Assembly (NCBI GenBank): GCA_028281765.1
Contig: JANQJF010000036.1
Location: forward strand, 24,814 to 88,813
DNA length: 64,000 nt
Direction: 5' to 3'
Source of the DNA: Planctomycetota bacterium
Lineage (GTDB): Bacteria > Planctomycetota > UBA1135 > UBA2386
Shown: positions 44,220-53,319 of the stretch, piece by piece
Layout of the letters: each line of letters opens with the position of its first letter
How positions within the stretch are numbered: the stretch's first letter is position 1
Notes under the pieces: model-generated
What the model saw: the letters and a program-made list of their open reading frames with translations, nothing else
What the model was told of the DNA's origin: nothing
Databases searched by the model: none
Position numbers and translations under genes: made by a program

Positions 44220-44275
44220 GCGCCGACGGTGAGGACCCCGAGGTTCGAGATCCACGCGCGGAACGGGTCGCGGGC
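44216..44275 (-). pseudogene. Fragment of the 45.8-kb secreted-protein family
   Basis: The minus strand encodes DPFRAWISNLGVLTVGA followed by a stop, matching NPFGAWLSDLGVLTVGD-stop at the end of the protein at 45817-46803. Similarity ends at about 44275 and no upstream part of the gene is present. The remnant overlaps the last bases of the MFS gene. Probably the surviving 3' end of a tandem copy. Confidence 0.7.
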
Positions 44276-44329
44276 GTGTGGGTCGTTTCGGTGGGCGGGA
44301 AGCGTGCGCGGTCTGGGGGAATCGGGCCG

Positions 44330-44357
44330 CGGGAGCGAGAATCGCGATCCGCTCCCG
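44330..44357. terminator. Hairpin between MFS and HEAT-like genes
   Basis: Arms CGGGAGCG / CGCTCCCG around a 12-nt loop containing ATCGCGAT. Lies in the gap between two convergent genes, 21 nt from the minus-strand stop. Confidence 0.5.
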
Positions 44358-44377
44358 CTCCCGGGACCCTCGCCGGC

Positions 44378-45724
44378 TCAGCGCCGCTGGTGCCCGATCG
44401 CGTTCTGCGTCGACTCGATGTAGCGCTGGGACACCAGCCGCTTGCCGCCGCCGAACCCGGTGGATTCCTCGCCCGCGAAGTTTGGATCCAGCGCGGCGAG
44501 CTCCTTCGCCAACCGCTCGAGTTGCGGCAACGCCCCGTCGATTTTCGCTTGGGTCAAGAACACGACGATGCCCGCGATCGACTCGAACTCTCGCGCGGTC
44601 GTGACCTTCAGCATCGTCGGGATCGCGCGCGCGGCCGCGCCCTCCGTGTTCTCGCGTGCACACGCGAGCAGCGCCGGCAGTGCGAACCGTTCGCCCTCGC
44701 GTGCGAAGATCGCGACTTCGGTCTCGAGGTCTTGGCGCGCGAGGTAGAGCGCCCGCGCGAGCGCGCGGCGCGACAGCGCGTCGAGGTCCTTGCGCTGCGC
44801 GAACACGGTGCGCATCGCGGCCGCGGCGTCCGACGGCTCGGCCGCGTACGGCAGCGTGCGGATCGCGAGGGCGCGCGTGGTCGCATCGCAGTCGGCTTCC
44901 GCGGTCGCGAGTTTCGCGACGTACTCCGCGCCGCTGTGCATGCCGAGTCGTCCGGCCTTCGACGCGGCGAGGATGCGTGCGAGCGGCGGCGCCGCGGCGC
45001 TCGCGACCATCGCCGGCGCATCGGCGATCATCGCGTCCGCGTAGGTCTCGGTCTGATGCATCCACGCGTAGGCGTCGTGATGATCGGCGAGGAACCGTCC
45101 GTACGCTTCCGGGCCGACCGGCGTGACGTCGCCATCCCGCAGATCGACGCTGCGCATCGCACCGTTCTTGCCCGCGACGACAAGTGCGTGCTCCGCGTGG
45201 TCGATCCACACCTTGTCGTACCACCAGATGCTCGACACGGTTCGCCCGAAGCTGGCCTTCTCCTTCTGCGTGAACCGGAAGTCGTCGAGCTTCATCCGGA
45301 AGCGCTCGGTGCCGTCCCACTTCAGGCTGAGGGCGGACCACGCGCCGAGGCCGACGCTGCCGTGGCATTCGAAGAACGTCACGCCGTTCGCGTCGAAGAG
45401 CACTTCGATCGGTGCCTGGTCGAGATCGAACTGAGCCGTGAGAGTGTCGCCTCTACGCACGCCGATGCCCGCCGGGATCGTGGCGTGCGTCTTGAAGTCC
45501 GACTTCGCGACCGGGACGTTCTCGGCGCCCTTCGCGGCGCGCGCGATCTCGATGCGCAGCACCCGCGGCCAATCCTTCTTCTGCTTCGGGTCCTTCTTGC
45601 GCCACCATGCGACGACGTAGTCGCGACCGTTAGCTGCGACGAAGCGCTGGTTGGTGAACGGCATCCAGCTGTCGGGATGCGCGGGCGGAGCGGCGAGGAC
45701 GGCGATCAGCGCGGTTGCCAGCAT
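44378..45724 (-). CDS. Secreted protein with HEAT-like helical repeats
   Basis: 448 residues with a weak signal (MLATALIAVLAAPPAHP). The N-terminal half is beta-rich with a possible ligand domain (LSLKWDGTERFRMKLDDFRF); the C-terminal half (about 225-430) is a run of Ala/Leu-rich helical pairs resembling HEAT/ARM repeats. No catalytic residues seen. A single gene of unknown function. Confidence 0.65.
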   Translation of the reverse strand: MLATALIAVLAAPPAHPDSWMPFTNQRFVAANGRDYVVAWWRKKDPKQKKDWPRVLRIEIARAAKGAENVPVAKSDFKTHATIPAGIGVRRGDTLTAQFDLDQAPIEVLFDANGVTFFECHGSVGLGAWSALSLKWDGTERFRMKLDDFRFTQKEKASFGRTVSSIWWYDKVWIDHAEHALVVAGKNGAMRSVDLRDGDVTPVGPEAYGRFLADHHDAYAWMHQTETYADAMIADAPAMVASAAAPPLARILAASKAGRLGMHSGAEYVAKLATAEADCDATTRALAIRTLPYAAEPSDAAAAMRTVFAQRKDLDALSRRALARALYLARQDLETEVAIFAREGERFALPALLACARENTEGAAARAIPTMLKVTTAREFESIAGIVVFLTQAKIDGALPQLERLAKELAALDPNFAGEESTGFGGGKRLVSQRYIESTQNAIGHQRR

Positions 45725-45752
45725 GGCGCCATCCTACTGTCCGTACACGAAG

Positions 45753-45790
45753 CAGGCACCGCATCGCCCTTGTGGGCGTCGCGGTGCCTG
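45753..45790 (-). terminator. Terminator of the 45.8-kb secreted protein gene
   Basis: Strong hairpin: outer arms CAGGCACCGC / GCGGTGCCTG, inner arms CGCCC / GGGCG around TTGT. It begins 27 nt after the stop of the minus-strand gene and ends before the next gene start. Confidence 0.7.
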
Positions 45791-45816
45791 TTCGATGTCA
45801 GGTCAGATCGGATCGA

Positions 45817-46803
45817 TCAGTCGCCGACGGTGAGGACGCCGAGGTCGGACAGCCATGCGCCAAACGGGTTTGCGCTCGCGGCGAGACCCGCGGCCTGGCA
45901 GCCGAGCGAGGCGCCGGCCGTGCCCGGATCCGTCGAGATCGGCAGGGTGAAGGTCGCTTCCGGGACCGCGATAGCCATCGGGCTCGTGGCGATGACGCTG
46001 CCGAGGTACAGCGAGCAGCCGTTCAGGCCGAGCGCGTCCAGCGGCAGCGGGGCGCCCGGGAAGCCGAACAGCAGAGACGCCGCGAGGGTGTCGGACGGGA
46101 TGTCCGACGCGGTGATTACGATGGTGTCACCGACGTTCGGGTTTTCGCTGGACGACAGGGCGGGCGACGAGGTCAGACCCGCGGGGCAACCGAGGCCCGA
46201 CGTCTCGAACGAACCGAGGAGGCCGCCCTCGGTGTAGTTGATGTCGAACTGGAAGCCGAAGATGTTGCCGGCCGAGCCCGCGCCGAAGCTGACGCCGACG
46301 CTACCGTTCCAGCCACCGCCGAAGTCCGGGTCAGCGAAGTCCGCGAAGCCCGAGATGTCGAACGGGCCACCGATCACGACGCCACCGGCGTCGAGGATCG
46401 AGACGGTCGCGGTGTTGACGACCGGGGCGTTGATGAAGTTGACCGGGCTGCCGCCCGCGTTCGCGCCCATGAAGACGCCCGCGGTGTCCGCGGTCGCGCC
46501 ACCGACGGTGAAGCCGGCCGGGCAAAGGTCGCCGGCCGAGGTGATCGACAAGGTCAGGTCGAAGTTGCCGCCGCCGTTGTCGACGACGGTGTCGGTCGAG
46601 ATGACGGGATCGTTCGGGGCGAGGAGCGCGGCGCCGACGGTTTCACCGGCGCCGTCGATGATGCTATCGGTGGCGCCGGTCATCGAAAACGCGAAGCCGA
46701 CGGTCGAGCCGAGGCCTGGCGTGAAGATGTAGTTGTCGCCGGGGATTTGGGCGAACGCCGGAGTGGCGAGGAGTGCGACGAGGGAAGCGGTGAGTGCTTT
46801 CAT
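45817..46803 (-). CDS. Secreted protein with conserved planctomycete C-terminal tail
   Basis: 328 residues from the ATG at 46803, signal peptide ASLVALLATPAFAQ. The mature part is low in charge and rich in Gly, Ala, Asp and Val with beta-like alternation, including an immunoglobulin-like stretch SSENPNVGDTIVITASDIP. The final about 80 residues (from FPGAPLPLDALGLNGC) are the same tail module as in two other secreted proteins of the window. Its 3' end is duplicated as a fragment at 44216-44275. Function unknown; likely an extracellular structural protein. Confidence 0.75.
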   Translation of the reverse strand: MKALTASLVALLATPAFAQIPGDNYIFTPGLGSTVGFAFSMTGATDSIIDGAGETVGAALLAPNDPVISTDTVVDNGGGNFDLTLSITSAGDLCPAGFTVGGATADTAGVFMGANAGGSPVNFINAPVVNTATVSILDAGGVVIGGPFDISGFADFADPDFGGGWNGSVGVSFGAGSAGNIFGFQFDINYTEGGLLGSFETSGLGCPAGLTSSPALSSSENPNVGDTIVITASDIPSDTLAASLLFGFPGAPLPLDALGLNGCSLYLGSVIATSPMAIAVPEATFTLPISTDPGTAGASLGCQAAGLAASANPFGAWLSDLGVLTVGD

Positions 46804-47154
46804 GGTGTCTCGATTGGGGATAGTAGAAAGAGTGGGGCGTCCAGTGGAGACGCATTGCCGACTGGAGCTCCCCCGCAGACGAGTGCGGTTGGTGTGCGCT
46901 AGCAGCAAGCGTGCCCGGGGACCGTACCGGCGCGATCTCGATGTGTCCATCGGGGTTGAGGCACGCGTCATACGTATGACAGCAACCGATGCGGTCGACC
47001 GCAGCGGATGTAGCGAGCAATCAAACCGCGGACCCATCGGAGGTTCCGCGACCGGAACGAGGGGCTCGCATACGTCGCTCCGCCGGAAGCGTTCGTCCGG
47101 ATCTTCACCTTTCGTGACGGAGAAACGCGCGCGCGGAACGATGGCGCGGAACGG
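46804..47154. other. Intergenic region with a 14-nt palindrome
   Basis: About 350 nt with no convincing gene. A perfect palindrome GTCATACGTATGAC at 46967-46980, 164 nt upstream of the secreted-protein start, could be a regulator site. A possible -10 (TACTAT, minus strand 46825-46820) lies 17 nt from that start codon. Confidence 0.4.
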
Positions 47155-48093
47155 TCAGCGCGGGCGGCTCCGGTCGAGTGAGCGCTGGGCCTCGTCGCAC
47201 CGGTTTTCGGACCACAGGTCGTCGAACGATTTCGCGTGGCCGATCTCCGCCTGTGCCGCGTCCCACTCACGGCGATCCATGTGGATGCGCGCGCGCAGCA
47301 GTCGACACGCGGTGTCTCCGGCCTCGATCTGCGCCGCCGTGCAGTAACCCGTCACGCGGCAGAGGTGCTGATGGAGCGACACGCCGCGCGTCGCCCAGCG
47401 GTAAGCCTTGTCCTTGTCGCCGGTCCGGTAGTAGCACTGTGCGATGTACGTGACGGTGGGCCACATCGACGCGAGGTCGTTCTGCTCCATCACGCGGATG
47501 CGTTCGAGCGGTGCGAGTTCGTCATCATCCGTGAACTCCACGCGCTGCGTCCGCATCGTCAGCGCGAGCGCTTGATGGAAACAGGGTAGCGCCTTCCCGG
47601 GCCGGCCGTGGTCCATGTGGTGGTTCGCGAGCAGGTAGCGGTACTTGGCGACGTCGCCTTCCTTCTGCTCCAGCTCGCCGTACCACGCGTTCACGGCGTC
47701 TTCGCCGTGGTTGCGTTCGATGCAGCTCGCCTTGTCGAAGTAGGGTTGGTACCAGCCGTTCGAGCGGGCGATCGACCGGTCGTAGAGCTCGATCGCGCGG
47801 TCGTACTCGCCGAGTCGATCGCAGCACTCCGCGATGCCCAAGAGGTAGTACGTGCCGTCATGCAGCGCGAACGCGGCTTCGTATTCGGTGCGCGCCTCGA
47901 CCCACTTGCCCTGTTTCTTGAACTCTCGGGCCTTCTCGAAATGGCGTTCGGCCGCGTCGTGATCCATGTCGTGGAAGGCGCCCCAGCCGAACGCGCAGAT
48001 CGGCGTCAGCATGAGGCCGCCGAACAGGACTACGATGAGGATCGGGGCGAAGATGAGGATCGTCGGGTGGAGTCGATGACGGCGGGCCGGCAC
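47155..48093 (-). CDS. Membrane-anchored TPR protein
   Basis: 312 residues. N-terminal anchor ILIFAPILIVVLFGGLMLTP, then tetratricopeptide repeats (AAERHFEKAREFKKQGKWVEA, YLLGIAECCDRLGEYDRAIELY, and others) covering about residues 40-290. Extracytoplasmic TPR proteins act as scaffolds for protein complexes. Neighbouring small gene at 48.1 kb is on the same strand, 12 nt upstream. Confidence 0.78.
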   Translation of the reverse strand: MPARRHRLHPTILIFAPILIVVLFGGLMLTPICAFGWGAFHDMDHDAAERHFEKAREFKKQGKWVEARTEYEAAFALHDGTYYLLGIAECCDRLGEYDRAIELYDRSIARSNGWYQPYFDKASCIERNHGEDAVNAWYGELEQKEGDVAKYRYLLANHHMDHGRPGKALPCFHQALALTMRTQRVEFTDDDELAPLERIRVMEQNDLASMWPTVTYIAQCYYRTGDKDKAYRWATRGVSLHQHLCRVTGYCTAAQIEAGDTACRLLRARIHMDRREWDAAQAEIGHAKSFDDLWSENRCDEAQRSLDRSRPR

Positions 48094-48105
48094 GCGGGGA
48101 GCGTA

Positions 48106-48606
48106 TTACTTTGCATTGGAAAGTGAAGTGGCCTGTCGGAAGAAGCGCAGCGTGGCGGCGATCAGCAACACGATGCCCGCGCCGACGAACAGTCCGCGTG
48201 CGAACGGGTCCGCGGGCCAAAACCATCGCCAGGTGAAGCTGACCCCGGAATCGTCGACGTGGATCCGCTGATTCGCGTCGACCGTTATCGAGATGGCGCC
48301 AGAGTAGCCGTTGTACACGTAGCCGGCACTCCGCGCGAAGATCGCGCTCGTGACGGCTCCGTCTCGCCAGCTGAGCTGCACGTAGGAGTCGTGTCGTGGC
48401 GTGAGGTGGGTTTCGGTGGAGGAATCGTTCGCGATCTCGTTCGCGACGTACGCCGCGTCGCCGCGGCACGCGACGTGGATGTCGTAGATCGGCTGTCCGG
48501 ATTCGTTGCGGACGGTGACGGGCGCGCCGCCGCGGATCCAGCCGGGCGCGAGGAAGATCGCACCTAGTGCGAACAACGCGAAGGTTCGAAGCAGAGACTT
48601 GTGCAT
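48106..48606 (-). CDS. Hypothetical membrane protein with Ig-like exterior domain
   Basis: 166 residues from the ATG at 48606. Signal or anchor (LLRTFALFALGAIFLAPGW), a beta domain (VTVRNESGQPIYDIHVAC, and YVYNGYSGAISITVDANQ) and a C-terminal helix (LFVGAGIVLLIAATLRFF) with a short cytoplasmic tail. No known family recognised. Lies 28 nt after the anti-sigma fusion stop and could be the third gene of the sigma operon. Confidence 0.6.
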   Translation of the reverse strand: MHKSLLRTFALFALGAIFLAPGWIRGGAPVTVRNESGQPIYDIHVACRGDAAYVANEIANDSSTETHLTPRHDSYVQLSWRDGAVTSAIFARSAGYVYNGYSGAISITVDANQRIHVDDSGVSFTWRWFWPADPFARGLFVGAGIVLLIAATLRFFRQATSLSNAK

Positions 48607-48634
48607 GCGCGGCGCGGTCCGCGCCGCGCACACC

Positions 48635-51600
48635 TTACTCGTTGCGGATCCGCGCGAGAATCGAGAGCGCCATCGCGGTCCCGTAGACGCGCCCGTAGAG
48701 CGCGTGGTCCAAGAACGATCCGTCTCCCTCCATCGACGCGATCACTGCGGTGCGCACCGCTTCATGCACGTCTGCACGGCGCTGCGGCGTCGCGTGCGCC
48801 GTTGCGTCGATCGCGTTGCGGTGTGCGTAGTAGAAGAAGTACGAGCCGTGACCCTTCTTGTTGAAGTCGCTGCTGTAGTGCTTGGTCGGTTCGCGCAGTG
48901 CGGGGTTGAGTTCGACGAAGCGGCGCAGAGCGGCGTCGAGCTTGTCGACGTCGCCTCGGCTGCCGGCGAGCAGGGCGTGTTCGCACAGGGGTTCGCGTGC
49001 GACGCCGCCGAGTGGCGTGGTCATCCAGCGGAACCCGGGCAATGGCGCGTAGGAGAACTGCCCGTCCTCTTGTCGCATGTCGGCGAGCGACTCGAGCCCG
49101 CGCGCGAGCGCGTCCTCGTCGATCGCGATGCCCGCGCCCTTCGCACGCAGCAGGGCGAGCACGTTCTGGGCCGTGTTGAACGTCGTCGGTCTCTGTGGCC
49201 CGTAGACCGTCCAGCAACCGTCGCGGCGCTGCTGCTTCTGAATGCGATCGACGAAGCGAGCCGCCGCGTCGTGCTCTTCCACGTCGACGAGGAAGTCGAT
49301 GGCGTACGGATCGTTGAACGCGTCGTGCGAGCCTGCTCGTTCGTGGGACGCGGCAACGAGGAACCGCCGGGCCTTCGCGACGGCATCGTCGATGCGCTCG
49401 CGCTTCTCCGGTGCGACGTGAGCTCGCCATCGGCGCAGCGCGTCCCCGGCGATTGCTGTGTACGCGATATCCCAATGCGTGCGTAGCTGCCCGCCCCGGT
49501 CGGAGCCGTTGTGGTCGACGAAGCCGCCGCTCGGTTGTTGGAGCTCGAGGAGGATGTCGATGGATCGGGCGGCGTCGAACACCGCGTCGGGACCGGACTC
49601 GGTCGAGTGAGGCTTGCGCGGCGTGGCCCAACGCCGCAGCGAGATCGCTTGTGTGACGTTCGGCTGCTCGAGCAGGCACGCCGCCGCGCGGCGCCCGTGT
49701 CGTGTCGGGCCGGCGACTTGTCGCCAGCGTTCCGCCGCACGCTCGTGTTCGCCGAGCCGGTGCAGGGCGAGGCCGTGCAGGAAGCCCGCTTCGTCGAAGT
49801 CGAGGCTGGCGAGCTCGCGCGCCGCGCGTGCCCAGTTCGCGTCGCGAAGCGCGGCCATCGCCGCGTGTAGGTCGGGACGCAGGCCCGGCGCGTTCGCGTC
49901 GACGGCATCGTCGAGCCACCCGAGCGCGAACTCGGGCGACATCGCGCCGATTCGATGCAGGCGGTGCGTGACGTCGCCGTCGCGGACGACGAGCAGCGCG
50001 GGGGGCACGATGTCCTTCGCGCGGAGCCCCAGCGGCTGCAGCGGATCGCGACTCGAGATGTCGCGGTCGCAGGCCCCGTTGCGGAGCAGGTTGTCGACGA
50101 TCTTGCGTCCTTCGCGATACACGGCGAGCTCGCAGTCGTCGAACCAGACTTGGCCCCGGCCGCGCGCCGTCGGCATGACGAGCACGTTGATCAACGGGCG
50201 TGCGGGCTCGAACTCGTAGTGAAGCTCGGTCCAGTCCGTATTGCCTTCGATCGATTCGGTGCCGCCTCGCGTCTGGTCGCCGCGACGATCCGACCAGTAG
50301 ACGCGAACCTCACCGGTCGCCGCCTCGGTCTTGGCCTTCGCCGTGAAACGCAGCGTGTCGCCGACGCGCATCTCCGGACGGAGGATCGACTGTAAGAACG
50401 ACGATGCTCCGGTCAGCGTCAGGCTGCCCGCCTTCGCTGCACCTTCCCGTTCGTCGAACGTCGCCTCGCCGAGCGCGCCGCTGCCGAGCGCGCGCCACGT
50501 CGCGTCCGCAATGCCCTTGCCGTGTGAGTGGAAGTCGTAAGTCAGCATCGTCGGCACGAACGCGTCGTGCACGAGCTGCGCGACGCGTTCGTCCGCGAGC
50601 ACGCTCGCGCGAAACATCAGATCGGTCGCGTACCCCGTGTCGTGCAGCGGCACGCCCGAAGCCGTCACAGACGCGTGTGCCTTCGCATGCGACCGGAGCG
50701 TGTGCACGTTGCGCACGTAGACGAGCATCGGACGCTCGCGTTCGCGGCTGCGCTCGAGGCCGGTGCTCGCGTCGAACACCCAGTCGGTCTCGGTCGCGCA
50801 TTCGCGCGCCCAGCGTTCGGTGTCCGGCAGCCCGTCTGCGGAAGCCGTGCGCCCGCGCATCCGCGCGAATTGCGTCTTCAGGTCGTGGACGTCCGCGAGG
50901 ATCTCGTGACCCTCGAACCGCTCGAGCATCGCGTCCCAGACTTCGAACGCGGCGTCGACGTCACCGCCCATCGCGAGGTTGACGCCGCGATGGAGGAGGA
51001 CGCGCGGCGCCCCATCGTCGTCCGGGTACTCTCGCAGCCACACGTCGATCGTCTCGACGGCCTCGGCGTGCTTGCGAAGGTGCTGCTGCGCGGCGAACAA
51101 GAAGTAGAGCGCGCGACGGCGCTGCGACTTCGTCGCATCCACGTGGTCCGCGACGATGCGCAGCTGCCGCTCGGACGATTCCATGTCGTGCTCGACTTGG
51201 AACGTGCGGATCGCGCGCCGCAGCAGCGCGGCGGGCGAGTCTTGCTCCAAGCTGCGCGCTGCGGCGATCGTGATCACCCAGTGTCCGCTGGCGAGCTCTC
51301 GGGCGAATCGGGCCGACGCGACGTGCATGCGGGAGTCCGAGTCGACCTCGAGCCCGACGGAGCCTGCGAGCAAGGTCAGCTTCCAGCCTTGCTCGGTCTG
51401 GTCGAGTCCGAACGACACCGGTCCGTTGGCGTGGATGTGGCCGACGTCATCGACGCGAATCGAGCACTCCGATCCGGCAGGTAAGGCAAAGTGGTTGAGC
51501 TTCGCGAGTGGCCGTTCTTCGCTGAACGGAGACACGAGCGAGCCGAGCTGCGTCGAGAAGATCGCGCCGCGCGGGACTTCGCCGCCGAACCACAGCTTCG

Positions 51601-51841
51601 CCGCGAACGCGCTCGCGAGCACGGTGGCTGCGACCAGCACGACTCTGCGGGGGCGTGTCGTCTGCGCGGAGCGTTGCGCACGCAGCCGCGCCGTCAGCAG
51701 TCGCTCCTCTTCGAACAGCTCGCGGCAGCCGTCGCACTGCGCGAGGTGCGCGGTCACGCGCGTCGACTCGGGTGCGGACACTCCGTCTTCGAACATCGCG
51801 AACAACATCGGTTCGATCCGCGTGCACTCGTCCAGTTTCAT
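48635..51841 (-). CDS. Anti-sigma factor fused to FecR-like, TPR and toroid domains
   Basis: 1068 residues from the ATG at 51841, overlapping the sigma factor stop. Residues 1-45 are a zinc-finger anti-sigma domain (H32, C36, C39 in AHLAQCDGC). One helix (about 67-84) crosses the membrane. Outside follow a FecR-like beta domain (about 92-200), helical TPR-like repeats (about 210-350), a thioredoxin-like stretch (PMLVYVRNVHTL), a jelly-roll carbohydrate-binding-like domain (about 470-575), more helices, and a C-terminal alpha/alpha-toroid (about 748-1050; LLELQQPSGGFVDHNG). Typical anti-sigma factors have 200-300 residues. It should hold the ECF sigma factor inactive until an extracellular signal reaches the long exterior part. 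Confidence 0.82.
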   Translation of the reverse strand: MKLDECTRIEPMLFAMFEDGVSAPESTRVTAHLAQCDGCRELFEEERLLTARLRAQRSAQTTRPRRVVLVAATVLASAFAAKLWFGGEVPRGAIFSTQLGSLVSPFSEERPLAKLNHFALPAGSECSIRVDDVGHIHANGPVSFGLDQTEQGWKLTLLAGSVGLEVDSDSRMHVASARFARELASGHWVITIAAARSLEQDSPAALLRRAIRTFQVEHDMESSERQLRIVADHVDATKSQRRRALYFLFAAQQHLRKHAEAVETIDVWLREYPDDDGAPRVLLHRGVNLAMGGDVDAAFEVWDAMLERFEGHEILADVHDLKTQFARMRGRTASADGLPDTERWARECATETDWVFDASTGLERSRERERPMLVYVRNVHTLRSHAKAHASVTASGVPLHDTGYATDLMFRASVLADERVAQLVHDAFVPTMLTYDFHSHGKGIADATWRALGSGALGEATFDEREGAAKAGSLTLTGASSFLQSILRPEMRVGDTLRFTAKAKTEAATGEVRVYWSDRRGDQTRGGTESIEGNTDWTELHYEFEPARPLINVLVMPTARGRGQVWFDDCELAVYREGRKIVDNLLRNGACDRDISSRDPLQPLGLRAKDIVPPALLVVRDGDVTHRLHRIGAMSPEFALGWLDDAVDANAPGLRPDLHAAMAALRDANWARAARELASLDFDEAGFLHGLALHRLGEHERAAERWRQVAGPTRHGRRAAACLLEQPNVTQAISLRRWATPRKPHSTESGPDAVFDAARSIDILLELQQPSGGFVDHNGSDRGGQLRTHWDIAYTAIAGDALRRWRAHVAPEKRERIDDAVAKARRFLVAASHERAGSHDAFNDPYAIDFLVDVEEHDAAARFVDRIQKQQRRDGCWTVYGPQRPTTFNTAQNVLALLRAKGAGIAIDEDALARGLESLADMRQEDGQFSYAPLPGFRWMTTPLGGVAREPLCEHALLAGSRGDVDKLDAALRRFVELNPALREPTKHYSSDFNKKGHGSYFFYYAHRNAIDATAHATPQRRADVHEAVRTAVIASMEGDGSFLDHALYGRVYGTAMALSILARIRNE

Positions 51842-52365
51842 CGTCGGTCCTCCAGCTCGCGCACGCGCTCGCGCAGAGCGCGCCGCGCTTCGTAGATCCG
51901 ACCCCGCACCGTGGATGCCGGCACGTCGAGCGCCGAAGCGATTTCCCGGTAGCTCAACCCGTCGCGATACCGCAGCCGCAAGACGATCCGAAAGAGGTCC
52001 GACAGCTGGTCGACCTCTTCCCAGATCCACGTGTCCGAGGCGTCGGAAGCGAGTAGCGATTCGCTCGATGCGTTCTGGTGTCGAGACTCGTCGCGCACCT
52101 GCTGGCGGCGACGGTCCTGCAGTCGACGCCGCGCGATCGCGCACAGCCAGGCGCCGAGCCGCGACGGGTCGGTCAGCTGGCCGAGATCGCGGAAGCCGAG
52201 GTAGAAGGTCTCCTGCACGAGTTCCTCGAGTTCGCTGGCATCGCGAACCTGCCGACGCAGCGTCGCCCGCACGGCGTCGTCGAAACGGGCGACGACCTCG
52301 GCGTAGCGGTGCGCCGCGCCATCGCGGATCGCTTCGACCAGGAGTGTGTCGCTCGGAGCAGGCAT
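51838..52365 (-). CDS. ECF RNA polymerase sigma factor
   Basis: 175 residues. Sigma region 2 covers about residues 10-80 (ELEELVQETFYLGFRDL, then LGAWLCAIARRRLQDRRR for promoter melting), and region 4 about 115-170 (LRYRDGLSYREIASALDVPASTVRGRIYEARRAL, quoted here in parts: helix-turn-helix from SYREIASALDVPAST). No region 3, as expected for ECF. Its stop overlaps the anti-sigma start, so the two are cotranslated in a balanced ratio. Its own promoter region (52366-52469) is shared with the divergent PEP-mutase gene. Confidence 0.92.
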   Translation of the reverse strand: MPAPSDTLLVEAIRDGAAHRYAEVVARFDDAVRATLRRQVRDASELEELVQETFYLGFRDLGQLTDPSRLGAWLCAIARRRLQDRRRQQVRDESRHQNASSESLLASDASDTWIWEEVDQLSDLFRIVLRLRYRDGLSYREIASALDVPASTVRGRIYEARRALRERVRELEDRR

Positions 52366-52469
52366 CGGGGGGTCTGACGGTGAGGCGCCCGGAGACTGGC
52401 GGACATCAAACGGAGGACGAGATTTTCTCGAAAGACGGCCCTCGCGTCAGGCGCGTTACGATCTGCGGT

Positions 52470-53303
52470 ATGAACGCCGCGCACGCAGGGTCGATTCGGA
52501 CGTTTCGGGAGCTGCACGAGTCCGGGTGTTTCGTGATCCCCAACCCCTGGGACGTCGGGACCGCGCGCATGCTCGAGCATCTCGGGTTTCGTGCGCTCGC
52601 GACGACGTCGGCCGGATACGCGTTCACGCTTGGCAGACCGGACACCGTGTCGGCGCTGTCGTGCGACGAAGTCGTCGCGCACGCGCGCGATCTCGCTGAG
52701 GCGACGTCTCTGCCGATCAGCGTAGACTTCCAAGACGGCTACGCCGACACGCCGGAAGGCGTCGTCGAGAACGTCGCGAAGTGTCTGGCGACCGGCGCGG
52801 CCGGGCTCTCGATCGAGGACGCGGCCGACGACCCCGAGGCGCCGCTGCTGCCGCAGGACGTCGCGATCGAACGCGTGCGCGCCGCGTGCGCCGCGCGCGA
52901 CACTGCTGCACCCGGCGCCGTGATCACCGCGCGCTGCGAAGCCTGGCTCTACGGCGTGGATCACGCGGATCGCGTCGTGCGCGAGCGACTCGTCGCGTTC
53001 GCCGACGCGGGCGCGGACTGCCTGTTTGCACCGGGCGTGCGTGACCCCGAGGAGATCGCTTCGCTCGTCGAACTCGTCGCGCCGAAGCCGCTCAACGTCC
53101 TGATGTCCGCGCCGCACGAGGAGCTGACGGCGCCGCGCCTGCGGGATCTCGGCGTGCGCCGAATCTCCGTGGGCTCTGGCTTCGCGCGTGCGGCGTGGGG
53201 AGCGTTCATGAGGGCCGCGCGAGCGGTGCGTGAAGATGGTGTGTTCGACGGCTTGTCCGGAGCCGCATCGTTCGCAGAACTCGACCGGGTGTTCGGCGAG
53301 TAG
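52470..53303 (+). CDS. Isocitrate lyase/PEP mutase family enzyme
   Basis: 277 residues from the ATG at 52470 (the frame is open far upstream but that part lies antisense over the sigma operon). TIM-barrel landmarks of the family: IPNPWDVGTARMLEHLG, TTSAGYAFTLG, the metal-binding SVDFQDGYAD, LSIEDAADD and ISVGSGFARAAW. The KKCGH motif of true isocitrate lyases is missing, so it belongs to the PEP mutase / oxaloacetate- or methylisocitrate-lyase-like branch. The exact reaction (C-C or C-P bond chemistry on a 2-oxo acid) is not decidable. Confidence 0.88.
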   Translation: MNAAHAGSIRTFRELHESGCFVIPNPWDVGTARMLEHLGFRALATTSAGYAFTLGRPDTVSALSCDEVVAHARDLAEATSLPISVDFQDGYADTPEGVVENVAKCLATGAAGLSIEDAADDPEAPLLPQDVAIERVRAACAARDTAAPGAVITARCEAWLYGVDHADRVVRERLVAFADAGADCLFAPGVRDPEEIASLVELVAPKPLNVLMSAPHEELTAPRLRDLGVRRISVGSGFARAAWGAFMRAARAVREDGVFDGLSGAASFAELDRVFGE

Positions 53304-53319
53304 CGCTACGATCGCGCGC

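Noticed and set aside
41739..51841. Terpene-cyclase biosynthetic cluster from the two toroid proteins
   Set aside because: Neither has the DxDD or QW-rich catalytic set, both are exported, and no prenyl-synthase genes are nearby.
51156..52469. Long N-terminal extension of the PEP-mutase gene
   Set aside because: Lies antisense over the sigma and anti-sigma genes and has no relation to the enzyme fold, which begins at 52470.
52470..53303. Isocitrate lyase of the glyoxylate cycle
   Set aside because: The KKCGH catalytic motif is absent and the protein is much shorter than true isocitrate lyases.
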